Below are positions 42,915 through 51,546 of a DNA stretch of 64,000 nt, in pieces. The stretch is from Bacillus sp. ISL-55 (lineage in GTDB: Bacteria; Bacillota; Bacilli; Bacillales; Cytobacillaceae). Made by a program: the position numbers and the translations under genes. The notes beneath the pieces were generated by a model that had not been told where the DNA came from, made no database searches, and worked only from the letters and a program-made list of their open reading frames with translations. Every line of letters starts with the position of its first letter. Positions within the stretch are counted from its first letter, which is position 1. The stretch is from positions 1-64,000 of the forward strand of contig NZ_JAGGQU010000038.1 in assembly GCF_018613155.1 (NCBI RefSeq), written 5' to 3'.

Positions 42915-43970
42915 ATGGCAGCTAATCAAAAATTTACAGGCTATTTTGGTACATACACAAAAGGTGATAGTGAGGGCATCTATTCTTTTACACTGGATGC
43001 AACCAATGGAAAAATCGTTGATGTGAAGGCGGCAGCAGCGCTTGAAAACCCTACCTACCTGACAATCAGTGAAAATAACCGCTTCCTATATGCAGTGGCA
43101 AAGGAAGGAGGAAATGGTGGCGTGGCTGGATTCAGCATTAAGGATTCAGGACAATTATCGTTCATTAATACCCAGCTTTCCGCAGGAGCATCTCCATGCC
43201 ATGTGAGCGTGAACAGAGAAAACAACCTGCTTTTATCTGCGAATTATCATAAAGGATCTGCAGATTCGTATCTGATAAACCCTGAAGATGGCAGTATTAA
43301 GGAACTTTTATCAAGCGCTGTACATGAAGGCTCAGGTCCTGATGAGCGTCAGGAAAAAGCGCATACCCATTATGCCGGCTTTACTCCTGATGGGAAGTAC
43401 GCAGCAGTCATCGACCTTGGAATCGACCAGTTGATCACTTACTCCCTGGATAACGGGCAGTTGATTGAGAAAAGTGTATTGGATGTAGCGCCTGGAAGCG
43501 GTCCAAGACACCTTGTTTTCCATCCGAACAATAAAATTGCCTATATGATGACAGAATTCAGTTCAGAGGTTCTTGTATTAAAATATAATTCCGAAGATGG
43601 CAGTTTTGAACAGCTTCAGGCCATTACCACTCTGCCAGCTGATTTCACTGAAAACAACCAGGGAAGCGCCATCCATATTTCCTCTGACGGGAAATTCGTC
43701 TACGCTGCCAACCGCGGCCATGACAGCATTGCTATTTTCCAAGTGGATTCTGAAAGCCACAAGCTAGCATTTGTCGGACATACCTCGACAGAAGGAAATT
43801 GGCCAAGGGATTTTGTGCTAGATCCAACTGAGAACTTCCTGATTGCAACAAACCAGAATTCCAGCAATGTTGCGCTATATTCTCGTAATCAGGAGACAGG
43901 CAAATTGACGCTGCTTCAATCAGATGTCAAGGTTCCTGATCCAGTATGTGTTAAGTTTTTGAATTACTAG
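42915..43970 (+). CDS. pgl: 6-phosphogluconolactonase-like lactonase (YkgB type)
   Basis: This 351-residue seven-bladed propeller protein of the lactonase family probably hydrolyses 6-phosphogluconolactone in the pentose phosphate pathway, as shown for B. subtilis YkgB. Family motifs include GTYTKGDSEGIYSF, NPTYLTIS, HAHYAGFTPDG-like (KAHTHYAGFTPDGKY) and ANRGHDSIAIF. GGAGG seven bases upstream selects this ATG over an upstream one. Confidence 0.85.
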   Translation: MAANQKFTGYFGTYTKGDSEGIYSFTLDATNGKIVDVKAAAALENPTYLTISENNRFLYAVAKEGGNGGVAGFSIKDSGQLSFINTQLSAGASPCHVSVNRENNLLLSANYHKGSADSYLINPEDGSIKELLSSAVHEGSGPDERQEKAHTHYAGFTPDGKYAAVIDLGIDQLITYSLDNGQLIEKSVLDVAPGSGPRHLVFHPNNKIAYMMTEFSSEVLVLKYNSEDGSFEQLQAITTLPADFTENNQGSAIHISSDGKFVYAANRGHDSIAIFQVDSESHKLAFVGHTSTEGNWPRDFVLDPTENFLIATNQNSSNVALYSRNQETGKLTLLQSDVKVPDPVCVKFLNY

Positions 43971-43977
43971 AAAAGGA

Positions 43978-44006
43978 AAGGAAGGTGCCGCCTGTGCACC
44001 TTCCTT
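43978..44006. terminator. terminator of the lactonase gene
   Basis: AAGGAAGGTGC/GCACCTTCCTT is followed by TTATTT and overlaps the end region of the convergent oxidoreductase gene. Confidence 0.8.
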
Positions 44007-44990
44007 TTATTTGTCACTCGGGAACCGGACTCCCATTTGCTTTCTTGCTTCATCGAGTATGGCCATCGTAATTCTTGAATTTTCAAGCGAGTTATTGGCA
44101 GATTCCTGCTTGCCTTGCTGAATCAAACTGATGAACTCCTCAGCTTCATAAAACATATTATCAGCAAGCTGCTCTCTTGATAGATCTTCCGTTTTTCCAT
44201 CACGATAAATGATTTCCACTTTTTCAGGTGTACTGATTTTATCAATCCTGATGTTGCCATCCTCGCCGTGGATTTCAGATGGAAGCGTTGAATCGGTAAT
44301 TTTCGAGAACATGATGACAGCATCCATTTCATCGTATTTCAATATCAGACTGCCTTCCCCATCCACCCCTGACTCGAGAACATATCCATTAGCCTGAACC
44401 GATTTTGGCTCTCCAAACAAGACTACTAGCGGATAGATGCAATAGATGCCGATATCCATTAAGGAACCTGCCGAAAATTCCGGGTTAAAGGCATTCAGCA
44501 CTGTGCCCGCTTTATATTTGTCATAACGGGAAGAATACTGGCAATAGCTTGCAAAGTACCTTCTCACCTTGCCGATTTTATCAATATTCTCCTGGACAGA
44601 TTTAAAGGTAGGCATGAGGGTTGATTTTAACGCCTCCATCAAAACTACCTGATTTTCCCTTGCAGTCTTTATCATTCGTGAAAGCTCATTGCTATTTGAC
44701 GCGATTGCTTTTTCACATAACACATGCTTGCCATTCTCCATGAATGTGATTGCCTGGCTCGCATGCATGGAATTCGGGCTGGCGATATAGACTGCATCAA
44801 TCCCATCGCTTTTTGCCATCTCTTCTAAATCAGTAAAAATGGTATTCACTCCGAGTTTTCCAGCAAACTCCGCAGCACGATCCTCTGTCCGCGAATAAAC
44901 TGCCGCAAGCTGAAAGTCCTCATGATGACTAGCACCTTTTATAAAAGCTTCTGTAATCCAATTCGTTCCTATCACACCGAAACGTACCAT
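44007..44990 (-). CDS. Gfo/Idh/MocA-family oxidoreductase
   Basis: This 327-residue NAD(P)-dependent dehydrogenase has an N-terminal Rossmann fold (MVRFGVIGTNWITEAF) and the family motif KHVLCEKAIASN (catalytic Lys at about residue 94), followed by a C-terminal substrate domain. Substrate is unknown; sugars or inositol derivatives are usual. AAGGGTG ahead of this ATG discards eight residues of the longer frame. Confidence 0.88.
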   Translation of the reverse strand: MVRFGVIGTNWITEAFIKGASHHEDFQLAAVYSRTEDRAAEFAGKLGVNTIFTDLEEMAKSDGIDAVYIASPNSMHASQAITFMENGKHVLCEKAIASNSNELSRMIKTARENQVVLMEALKSTLMPTFKSVQENIDKIGKVRRYFASYCQYSSRYDKYKAGTVLNAFNPEFSAGSLMDIGIYCIYPLVVLFGEPKSVQANGYVLESGVDGEGSLILKYDEMDAVIMFSKITDSTLPSEIHGEDGNIRIDKISTPEKVEIIYRDGKTEDLSREQLADNMFYEAEEFISLIQQGKQESANNSLENSRITMAILDEARKQMGVRFPSDK

Positions 44991-45014
44991 GTTGTTCACC
45001 CTTTCAAATATCAA

Positions 45015-45039
45015 AAGCTGCTGGCAAGGCCCGCAGCTT
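45015..45039 (-). terminator. two-component operon terminator
   Basis: AAGCTGC/GCAGCTT with a GC-rich loop lies just after the histidine kinase stop. Confidence 0.7.
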
Positions 45040-45050
45040 CTTTTTTCATC

Positions 45051-46457
45051 TTATCGAAAAGGGAGCTCGATCACAAACTTTGTCCCTTTTCCACGCTCGC
45101 TTTCAACGTTAATTTTTCCATCGTGCATCTGAACCAGCTGTTTGACGATAGACAAACCAAGTCCAAACTCACCAAACGGATTACTTGTCCTTGAGATGTC
45201 CGCTTTGTAAAAGCGATGCCAGATTTTTTCGATTTCTGCTGGTTCTATTCCCATTCCGGTGTCCTCGATTTCGATTATCGTATTGCTTCCATCCAACCTG
45301 CCACGAAGCCAGATTGTCCCGTTTTCAGTGAACTGGATACTGTTCTTCGTAATATTGATAAGAATCTGGACGAGACGGTCATAATCGGCATATACCATTG
45401 CCGATTCATCCGCTTCGATTTCAATCTGGTTATGCCGCTCATCCGCCTGCAATCCGAGCTGGTCCTGGATGATTTCCAAAACCTCAATCAATTCAATATT
45501 TTCTTTAAAAAGCTGGACCTGATTTGAGCGGATTTTATCATAGTCGAGATTTTCATTTACCAGTCGGATAAGCCGCTTCGTTTCCTGGCTGACCAAATTG
45601 ATGCCGCGCTCCTTTTCAGCTTCCGGAATCATATTATTTCTTAACCCTTCAATGATACCGCTGATTGTCGTAAGCGGTGTCCTCAATTCATGGGAAACAT
45701 CCGACATGAACTTGCGGCGCCTGTTTTCCAGATTTTCGATCTCAGATTTTGATTCATTAAGCTTGCTTACCATACTGTTAAAATCATTCGCCAATTCCCC
45801 GATTTCGTCGAAGTCAGAGGACGGAACTTTTATCGTATAATCCCCTGCCGAAACGACTGATGTTGCTTCCTGAAGTTTTTTGATCCGATTGACATGGATG
45901 CGCGCCAGCACCCAGCTCAGCAGGAACGATACGGCGAGCGCAATCAGCATTGTATAAAATAAGTTCTTATTGATTTCCGTGATCATTTCCCTTGTCCCAC
46001 TGATTGGTGAGGTGAGCAGAATGCCGCCAACGAAATTTCCGCGATCCACATAGGGCAGAACAACAAGGGTCACGGCTCTGTCATAACGTTCGAGATCATA
46101 ATTTTTAACAATCGGCGTTCCTTTCGTAAGCTGGCTCCACTCACTCTCCGTTAATTCAATCGCCGGTCCTCTCCATCTGATTGGATTGAGGAGCTGGATA
46201 TTTTCATCGAACACACTGAATTGGATATCCCGGCCGAAAAGAACCCGGGCATATTGATTGATTACCTGATCAGGGCGTTCTCCTCCCCGGTCGAGATCAC
46301 GGAGAATATTCTCTCCGTATGAAATCAGCTCTTCAGTCTTGTTTTTATAAACCAAAGTTTCCACATACTGTGTGAAAACAAGGCTCAGGATGAGGAAAGC
46401 AACGATGATGATGCTAATATGGCTGATGAACTGCTGGTAAATATACTTAACTTTCAT
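45051..46457 (-). CDS. membrane sensor histidine kinase
   Basis: This 468-residue kinase has TM1 (about residues 11-32), an extracellular sensor loop of about 135 residues, TM2 (about 167-185) and a HAMP domain. HisKA follows with His256 (SDVSHELRTPL), then HATPase_c (GLGLSIV). The chosen ATG overlaps the end of the response regulator gene by 11 bp, indicating translational coupling; an upstream frame to 46532 lies inside that gene. The stimulus is unknown. Confidence 0.9.
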   Translation of the reverse strand: MKVKYIYQQFISHISIIIVAFLILSLVFTQYVETLVYKNKTEELISYGENILRDLDRGGERPDQVINQYARVLFGRDIQFSVFDENIQLLNPIRWRGPAIELTESEWSQLTKGTPIVKNYDLERYDRAVTLVVLPYVDRGNFVGGILLTSPISGTREMITEINKNLFYTMLIALAVSFLLSWVLARIHVNRIKKLQEATSVVSAGDYTIKVPSSDFDEIGELANDFNSMVSKLNESKSEIENLENRRRKFMSDVSHELRTPLTTISGIIEGLRNNMIPEAEKERGINLVSQETKRLIRLVNENLDYDKIRSNQVQLFKENIELIEVLEIIQDQLGLQADERHNQIEIEADESAMVYADYDRLVQILINITKNSIQFTENGTIWLRGRLDGSNTIIEIEDTGMGIEPAEIEKIWHRFYKADISRTSNPFGEFGLGLSIVKQLVQMHDGKINVESERGKGTKFVIELPFR

Positions 46458-47145
46458 GCCCATCAACCGACTCATCGAATTTATAGCCGACGCCCCACAC
46501 AGTATGGAACAATGGCTGTTCAGGCGTCCCAACCTTTTTCCTCAGACGCTTGATATGGACATCTACAGTACGCTCATCTCCGTAAAACTGATATCCCCAA
46601 ACACGTTCGAGTAGCTGCTCCCTGGTGAAAACCTGGCGGGGATGCTGGGCAAAAAAGAGAAGCAGGTCAAATTCCTTCGGCGTCAGGTTAGTAACTGGTT
46701 TGCCAGCCAGCGTCACTTCACGTGTTTCCTTATTGACTTTAAGCAGACTTGTCCCAACTTCACTGTTCTCTTCTGGCTTTTGCTTTTGATAGCGGCGGGC
46801 AACAGCCTTAATCCTCGCCATCAAAGCCAGCGGGCTGAAGGGCTTTGTCACATAATCATCCGCACCCATTTCCAGTCCGAGCACCTGATCCGACTCACTA
46901 TCCTTCGCCGTCAGCATGATGATTGGCACATCACTGCCCTCCTGCCTGATCTTCCTGCACAGCGTGACCCCATCCATCCCCGGGAGCATCCAGTCGACAA
47001 TCAGCAGATCCCAATCTTCGCTTTTAAAAGCCTCATAACCTCGGAAGCCATCATTCACAAACCTTCCTTCGATTCCCTCTTTTAAAAAGAACATCTCGAT
47101 CATCGCGCAGACACTTTCATTATCCTCTATGACTAATATTTTCAC
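46447..47145 (-). CDS. OmpR-family response regulator
   Basis: This 232-residue regulator has a receiver domain with acceptor Asp51 (LLIVDWMLPGMDG) and Lys101 (VTKPF), and a C-terminal winged helix (about 130-225, LTPKEFDLLLFF and VDVHIKRLRKKV). Translation starts at GTG with GAGGGGA upstream. It is co-transcribed with the kinase. Targets are unknown. Confidence 0.93.
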   Translation of the reverse strand: MKILVIEDNESVCAMIEMFFLKEGIEGRFVNDGFRGYEAFKSEDWDLLIVDWMLPGMDGVTLCRKIRQEGSDVPIIMLTAKDSESDQVLGLEMGADDYVTKPFSPLALMARIKAVARRYQKQKPEENSEVGTSLLKVNKETREVTLAGKPVTNLTPKEFDLLLFFAQHPRQVFTREQLLERVWGYQFYGDERTVDVHIKRLRKKVGTPEQPLFHTVWGVGYKFDESVDGHES

Positions 47146-47180
47146 CGCAATCCCCTCTATTTCTCCTTCTGTATGTGCTA

Positions 47181-47277
47181 ATGTGACGATAATTCCTGCT
47201 GCTCCTTCTTTATCCGCACATTAGAGCCATTTATGTGACGATAATTCCTGCTGCCTCTTCTTTATCCGCACATTTCA
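47181..47277. repeat. two-copy hairpin repeat, 52-bp period (TGTGACGATAA/TTATCCGCACA)
   Basis: Two units start at 47181 and 47233. Each has arms ATGTGACGATAA and TTATCCGCACAT with two mismatches and a loop of about 17 nt rich in CTGCTG. They lie between the response regulator promoter region and the persulfide dioxygenase gene end. The remainder of 47146-47484 shows nothing else. Confidence 0.85.
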
Positions 47278-47452
47278 GCCGTCAACCTGTTATCTGTTAT
47301 ATTCTAAATTATAGCGGAATTGAGCTGGAATCAACTTTTTTAATAATTTTTACAGATTATTTAATCATTTGGTCATAGTTTGTTCATGTTTTAAGAGTGA
47401 TGTGTGTTTGCTAATTTATAGATAGTTATTCCTTTTAATCATAAAAAGAAAA

Positions 47453-47473
47453 CCAGCTCATCAACTGAGCTGG
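47453..47473 (-). terminator. terminator of the MBL-rhodanese gene
   Basis: CCAGCTCA/TGAGCTGG is followed by TTTTCTTTTT on the minus strand. Confidence 0.85.
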
Positions 47474-47484
47474 CTCTAGGGTCA

Positions 47485-48870
47485 TTAGTCTTTTTTTACA
47501 GGTAGGCCTTCTTGTTCCCAGGCGGAGTAGCCGCCTTCGAGATTGACTACGTCTTTGTAGCCGTTTTTCAGTAACAGGCTTGTGCCGATTGCGGAGCGCG
47601 CGCCTGACTGGCAGTGTGCGATGATTTTTTTGTCTTTAGGAACCTTGTCCAGGTTTTCAGTCAGGTTTCCGAGCATCAGATGGTGGGCACCTGGAATATG
47701 GCCGCTATCCCACTCACTCTGGTTGCGGACATCGATGACGAAATAGTTTTCGTCTTCCATCAGTTCTTTTGCCTCGCTGGCAGATACAGTTTTGTATTCT
47801 TCCAGCTGACCGCCAAGTTCTTTCGGGTCCATGTAACCAGTTACCTGGTCAAGACCAATCGACTGCAGGGATTTTTTAATATCAGGAAGCTTTTCAGGAT
47901 CAGCAATCAGCACGATGTCCTGATCATAGCTTAATAGCCAGCCTGCCCAGTTCGTGAAGGACTTATTATATGGAATATTGATTGTTCCCTCTGCATGTCC
48001 CTCCGCGAACTCACCTGCCGGCCGGGTGTCGACAACTGCTGCATTGCCAGCGTCAGGTAATGACACCTTAGGGGTTTCTTCACGACGCAACAATTCTGGT
48101 CCAACTTTATTGAGCTTTTTCATCTCGGCAAAGTACTTAGGAGGTTCTGGCTGGCCTGCAAGCAGCTCTTCTACGAACTTTTCCTCCTCATTGATTTGGA
48201 AAGCCCAGTTAAATTTTTTCTCATAGCCTAAAGTGGACATTGGAACAGCGCCGAGGGATTTTCCGCATGCACTGCCTGCGCCGTGAGCTGGCCATACCTG
48301 CAGGAAGTCCGACAGCTTTTCCACTTTGCGGAGTGATTCGAACATCTGTCGTGCCCCTGATTCAGATGTATCTTTAATGCCTGCCGCTTTTTCCAATAGG
48401 TCTGGTCGCCCGACATCGCCTACGAACAGGAAGTCACCGGTGAAAATGCCCATCGGTTCATTAGCACCGCCGCCCTTGTCAGTCAATAGGAATGAGATGC
48501 TTTCCGGTGTATGGCCCGGCGTGTGTATAACCTCAAAATAAATATTGCCAATGTTAAAAGTCGAACCCTCAGTCAGCAATTCATGCTCATACTGATCGAC
48601 ATATTGATACTTCCAGTCTTTATCACCTTCGTCTGATACATAAAGCTTAGCGCCATGATGGTGGGCAAGCTCCCTTGCACCAGAGCGATAGTCTGCGTGA
48701 ATATGAGTTTCTGTTGCGGCTGAAATATTGAAGCCTTCTTTTTCCGCGATATCAAGGTAAGGCTGGATATTTCTTGCCGGATCAATGACAATGGCCTCAC
48801 CCGTCCTCTGGCAGCCTATTAAATAAGACATATGTGCTAACTGATCATCAAAAAAAGATTTGAAATACAT
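47485..48870 (-). CDS. MBL-fold hydrolase with two rhodanese domains (persulfide-dioxygenase-like)
   Basis: This 461-residue protein has an N-terminal metallo-beta-lactamase domain with iron ligands His56-x-His58-x-Asp60, His120 and Asp146, as in ETHE1/CstB persulfide dioxygenases. A middle rhodanese-like domain (about 265-355) lacks a catalytic Cys, and a C-terminal rhodanese (about 360-458) has Cys420 (HCQSGARS). It probably oxidises low-molecular persulfides to sulfite and related products. AGGAGG selects this ATG over a frame 28 residues longer. It is a single gene, without a CstR gene nearby. Confidence 0.88.
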   Translation of the reverse strand: MYFKSFFDDQLAHMSYLIGCQRTGEAIVIDPARNIQPYLDIAEKEGFNISAATETHIHADYRSGARELAHHHGAKLYVSDEGDKDWKYQYVDQYEHELLTEGSTFNIGNIYFEVIHTPGHTPESISFLLTDKGGGANEPMGIFTGDFLFVGDVGRPDLLEKAAGIKDTSESGARQMFESLRKVEKLSDFLQVWPAHGAGSACGKSLGAVPMSTLGYEKKFNWAFQINEEEKFVEELLAGQPEPPKYFAEMKKLNKVGPELLRREETPKVSLPDAGNAAVVDTRPAGEFAEGHAEGTINIPYNKSFTNWAGWLLSYDQDIVLIADPEKLPDIKKSLQSIGLDQVTGYMDPKELGGQLEEYKTVSASEAKELMEDENYFVIDVRNQSEWDSGHIPGAHHLMLGNLTENLDKVPKDKKIIAHCQSGARSAIGTSLLLKNGYKDVVNLEGGYSAWEQEGLPVKKD

Positions 48871-49041
48871 AGCGATTCCTCCTGCATTTTTTGTTTTCAT
48901 AGGTTCATGAAGACTATACTTCTTTATACCCTGCACCATATTTTTTAAAAGCATTAAAATATGCCAGTGGGCGCTGCCTTAATTCCAATATATACCTATA
49001 ACTGTATTTTACTTTGTATCGCCCTTTGCTTCAAATAAAAA

Positions 49042-49064
49042 ACCTGCTCCGGTATGGAACAGGT
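49042..49064 (-). terminator. MFS gene terminator
   Basis: ACCTG/CAGGT with an extended stem abuts the stop codon and is followed by TTTTTT on the minus strand. Confidence 0.75.
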
Positions 49065-50252
49065 CTAATTTCTCACAGTTCTTCTTCCCATAAAAATATA
49101 CAAGATAATCGAGATTGAAACGGAAATGGCTGAGGCAATGTAGATGCTCCCATATCCAAGCCAGTGACCGATTTGCCCAAAAGCCATTGCCCCGACGCCA
49201 ACGCCTAAGTCGAAAAAGGAGAAGAAGGTTGCGTTCGCCATTCCCTTGCGATTCATTGGCGCATCCTGGACGGCCCATGCCTGCAGTGCCGGCTGGACGG
49301 ATCCAAAGCCGAATCCATATAACCCCGCGGCGATGAACATAACTAGGCTATTCGGCAGCCATGCCAGCAGGATCATTGCGATCATGATTAATAAAGTCCC
49401 TGGCAGGAAAACCGCGCCGTGGCCTTTTTTATCATAGAGCTTGCCGGCAAAGGACCGTGACAGCATTAGAGCCATCGCAAAAATAAAAAAGTACCACTGG
49501 ATTCCTTCAATACCTTTCTGGGCGGAATAGAGTGGTAGAAAGGATGCGATTCCTCCAAAAGTCACCGTGATGAACAAGAGTAATAAAGATGGCTGCAAAG
49601 CAGATTTCTCATATACATCCCATTTGCGCCGGTCAACTTCCCTCTCGCTTTTTTCAACTGTTTTATACGTGATCCTTGATGCTAGTACGAAAGCTGTCAG
49701 GCCGAGAAAGGCACTACCTAAAAACAGCTGTTTAAATGTAATGACTTCAGCTAGTGCCAGTCCGAGAGTCGGGCCCATCGCAAGCGCAACGTTTCCGGAG
49801 AGCCCAAAATAGCCCATCCCTTCCCCTCGGCGCCGGGGTGGGATTAAATCAGTAGCAATTGTGCCAGAAGCAGTAGTAGAAAAACCCCAGCCAACTCCCT
49901 GCACTACCCTCATTAAAAACAAGAAGGCGATGCTGACTGCAAACCCAAATGAGCCCACCGATATCACGAATATTGCCAGGCCTATTAAGTAAACAAAGCC
50001 TCTCCCCTTTGTTTCAAGCATTCTCCCTGCGAAAGGGCGGACAAGCAATGCTGAAAAAGTGAAGATCCCGACGACGAAACCAATCAGCTGGTCATTTCCA
50101 CCCAGCTCCTCCACAAACAATGGTATCGTCGGCAATGTCATTTGAAATCCAAGGAAAATAAAAAAGTTAGCAAGGAAAATGAATAAAAAGTCCTTGCTCC
50201 AGATTTTCTCAGTGCCCGGGTTTTGTTGAGTTGCTCCTGATTGTTGATCCAT
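49065..50252 (-). CDS. MFS transporter
   Basis: This 395-residue, twelve-helix major facilitator has the loop 2-3 motif GRMLETKGRGFVYLIG and the loop 8-9 equivalent GKLYDKKGHGAVFLPG. It is of the drug/metabolite-efflux-like subgroup (DHA1/YttB-like). Substrate is unknown. AAAGGATG precedes the ATG. It diverges from the second DoxX gene. Confidence 0.88.
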   Translation of the reverse strand: MDQQSGATQQNPGTEKIWSKDFLFIFLANFFIFLGFQMTLPTIPLFVEELGGNDQLIGFVVGIFTFSALLVRPFAGRMLETKGRGFVYLIGLAIFVISVGSFGFAVSIAFLFLMRVVQGVGWGFSTTASGTIATDLIPPRRRGEGMGYFGLSGNVALAMGPTLGLALAEVITFKQLFLGSAFLGLTAFVLASRITYKTVEKSEREVDRRKWDVYEKSALQPSLLLLFITVTFGGIASFLPLYSAQKGIEGIQWYFFIFAMALMLSRSFAGKLYDKKGHGAVFLPGTLLIMIAMILLAWLPNSLVMFIAAGLYGFGFGSVQPALQAWAVQDAPMNRKGMANATFFSFFDLGVGVGAMAFGQIGHWLGYGSIYIASAISVSISIILYIFMGRRTVRN

Positions 50253-50355
50253 CTGTTTTCATCCTTTCTGTTAGGCGCTTTGCTTAGGCACTGTAGCCGA
50301 CATTTCCTCTTTTCAGGGTTCGTGTTCAACAATCCGTCAATTTGTTGTAGCGTTT

Positions 50356-50373
50356 TTGTGAACAGATTCACAA
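50356..50373. promoter_or_regulatory. FNR/Rex-type palindrome
   Basis: TTGTGAA-CAGA-TTCACAA is a perfect match to the Rex box consensus and also contains TGTGA-N6-TCACA, the FNR/CRP box. It lies 80-97 bp upstream of DoxX paralogue 2 and roughly -45 to -60 from its likely transcription start. It is between that gene and the divergent MFS gene. Confidence 0.7.
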
Positions 50374-50452
50374 GTCGCTCATTTTTATTTCGGATTCTGA
50401 TATATTGTAAGTGTAATCAATAATTACTTATTTTTGAAGGGAAGCGATTTAG

Positions 50453-50968
50453 ATGTTCGCTAAATGGTTAAGAGAAAACAATATTGCTGCTGGCCTGTTG
50501 ACTGTCATTAGGGTTTGGCTCGGATATAACTGGATGACTGCTGGATGGGGAAAATTGACTGGGGAAGGCTTTGATGCATCAGGATATTTGAAAAATGCTG
50601 TTGCCAATCCGGTAAAGGGTCCAGATGGAAATGCAGTTTACGGCTGGTACGTGAACTTCCTTGAAAGCTTCGCGATTCCGAACGTGGAATTGTTCAACTT
50701 CATTGTGCCACTGGGTGAATTCCTTGTCGGTCTTGGATTGCTCCTTGGAACTCTGACAACTGCTGCTATGTTCTTCGGTCTAGTGATGAACTTCAGTTTC
50801 TTCTTAGCCGGAACAGTATCTCACAACCCAACTGACATCTTCTTCGGATTCATCATCCTGTTCGCAGGCTACAACGCTGGTAAATACGGCCTGGACCGCT
50901 GGGTTGTACCTTTCATCCGTAAAACTGTATTCAAAAGAGAAGCTGAAACTGCGCATAAAGCAGTTTAA
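50453..50968 (+). CDS. DoxX-family membrane protein, paralogue 2
   Basis: This 171-residue, four-helix DoxX protein differs from paralogue 1 (39557-40072) at only a handful of positions, mostly at the C-terminus (REAETAHKAV). The leader with GAAGGGAAGCG and the first codons are identical in DNA between the two, pointing to recent duplication or gene conversion. It carries the palindrome at 50356 upstream. A third copy follows 578 bp downstream. Confidence 0.85.
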   Translation: MFAKWLRENNIAAGLLTVIRVWLGYNWMTAGWGKLTGEGFDASGYLKNAVANPVKGPDGNAVYGWYVNFLESFAIPNVELFNFIVPLGEFLVGLGLLLGTLTTAAMFFGLVMNFSFFLAGTVSHNPTDIFFGFIILFAGYNAGKYGLDRWVVPFIRKTVFKREAETAHKAV

Positions 50969-50984
50969 CTTAAATCATTAACAG

Positions 50985-51008
50985 AGAGCCCGGCATATGC
51001 CTGGCTCT
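50985..51008 (+). terminator. terminator of DoxX paralogue 2
   Basis: AGAGCC/GGCTCT with inner pairs CGGCATATGCCTG is followed by seven T. Confidence 0.8.
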
Positions 51009-51013
51009 TTTTT

Positions 51014-51286
51014 GTTATCGGCTTTTCTGATTTTTAAATGGTTTCATTTTTTGTTATGAGCTTTTCTGATTTTTAATCGGTTTCATTTTTCGTTATCAGC
51101 TTTTCTGATTTTTAGTCGGTTTCATTTTTCGTTATCAGCTTTTCTGATTTTTAGTCGGTTTCATTTTTTGTTATCAGATCTTCTAACGTTTTGATTGGCT
51201 CTTTTTTCGTTATCGGCTCTTTCTGGCATTTTAACTGGCTCTTTTTAGTTATCAGCTCTGCCTGGTGATTTGATTGCTCTTGCCAG
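51014..51286. repeat. seven-copy tandem array, 39-bp period (GTTATCAGCTTTTCTGAT)
   Basis: GTTATC or GTTATG occurs at 51014, 51053, 51092, 51131, 51170, 51209 and 51248, exactly 39 bp apart each time. ATCAG-CTTTT-CTGAT makes a small hairpin in the middle units, followed by TTTTTAGTCGGTTTCATTTT. The last units have drifted. It separates DoxX paralogues 2 and 3. The stretch 51287-51450 shows nothing else. Confidence 0.95.
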
Positions 51287-51546
51287 TATCTCCCCTGCCT
51301 GATATCATGACTGATTCCTTTTTTCCGTAATCAACCACTTGTACTCCTCCCGATTTTCACGTTTATCCTCCACATCTCTTTCTCTCACCTTTTTTACCGT
51401 TATCACCTTCGCCAAGTGTTCAAAATCCTGACAATATGTTTTAGCTAATTTGTGAACAAAGACTTCCGGCCCGCATTTAAATTTAAAAAGCCAATATATT
51501 GTAGTGTAATCAAATAATAATTCATCCTTGAAGGGAAGCGATTGAT

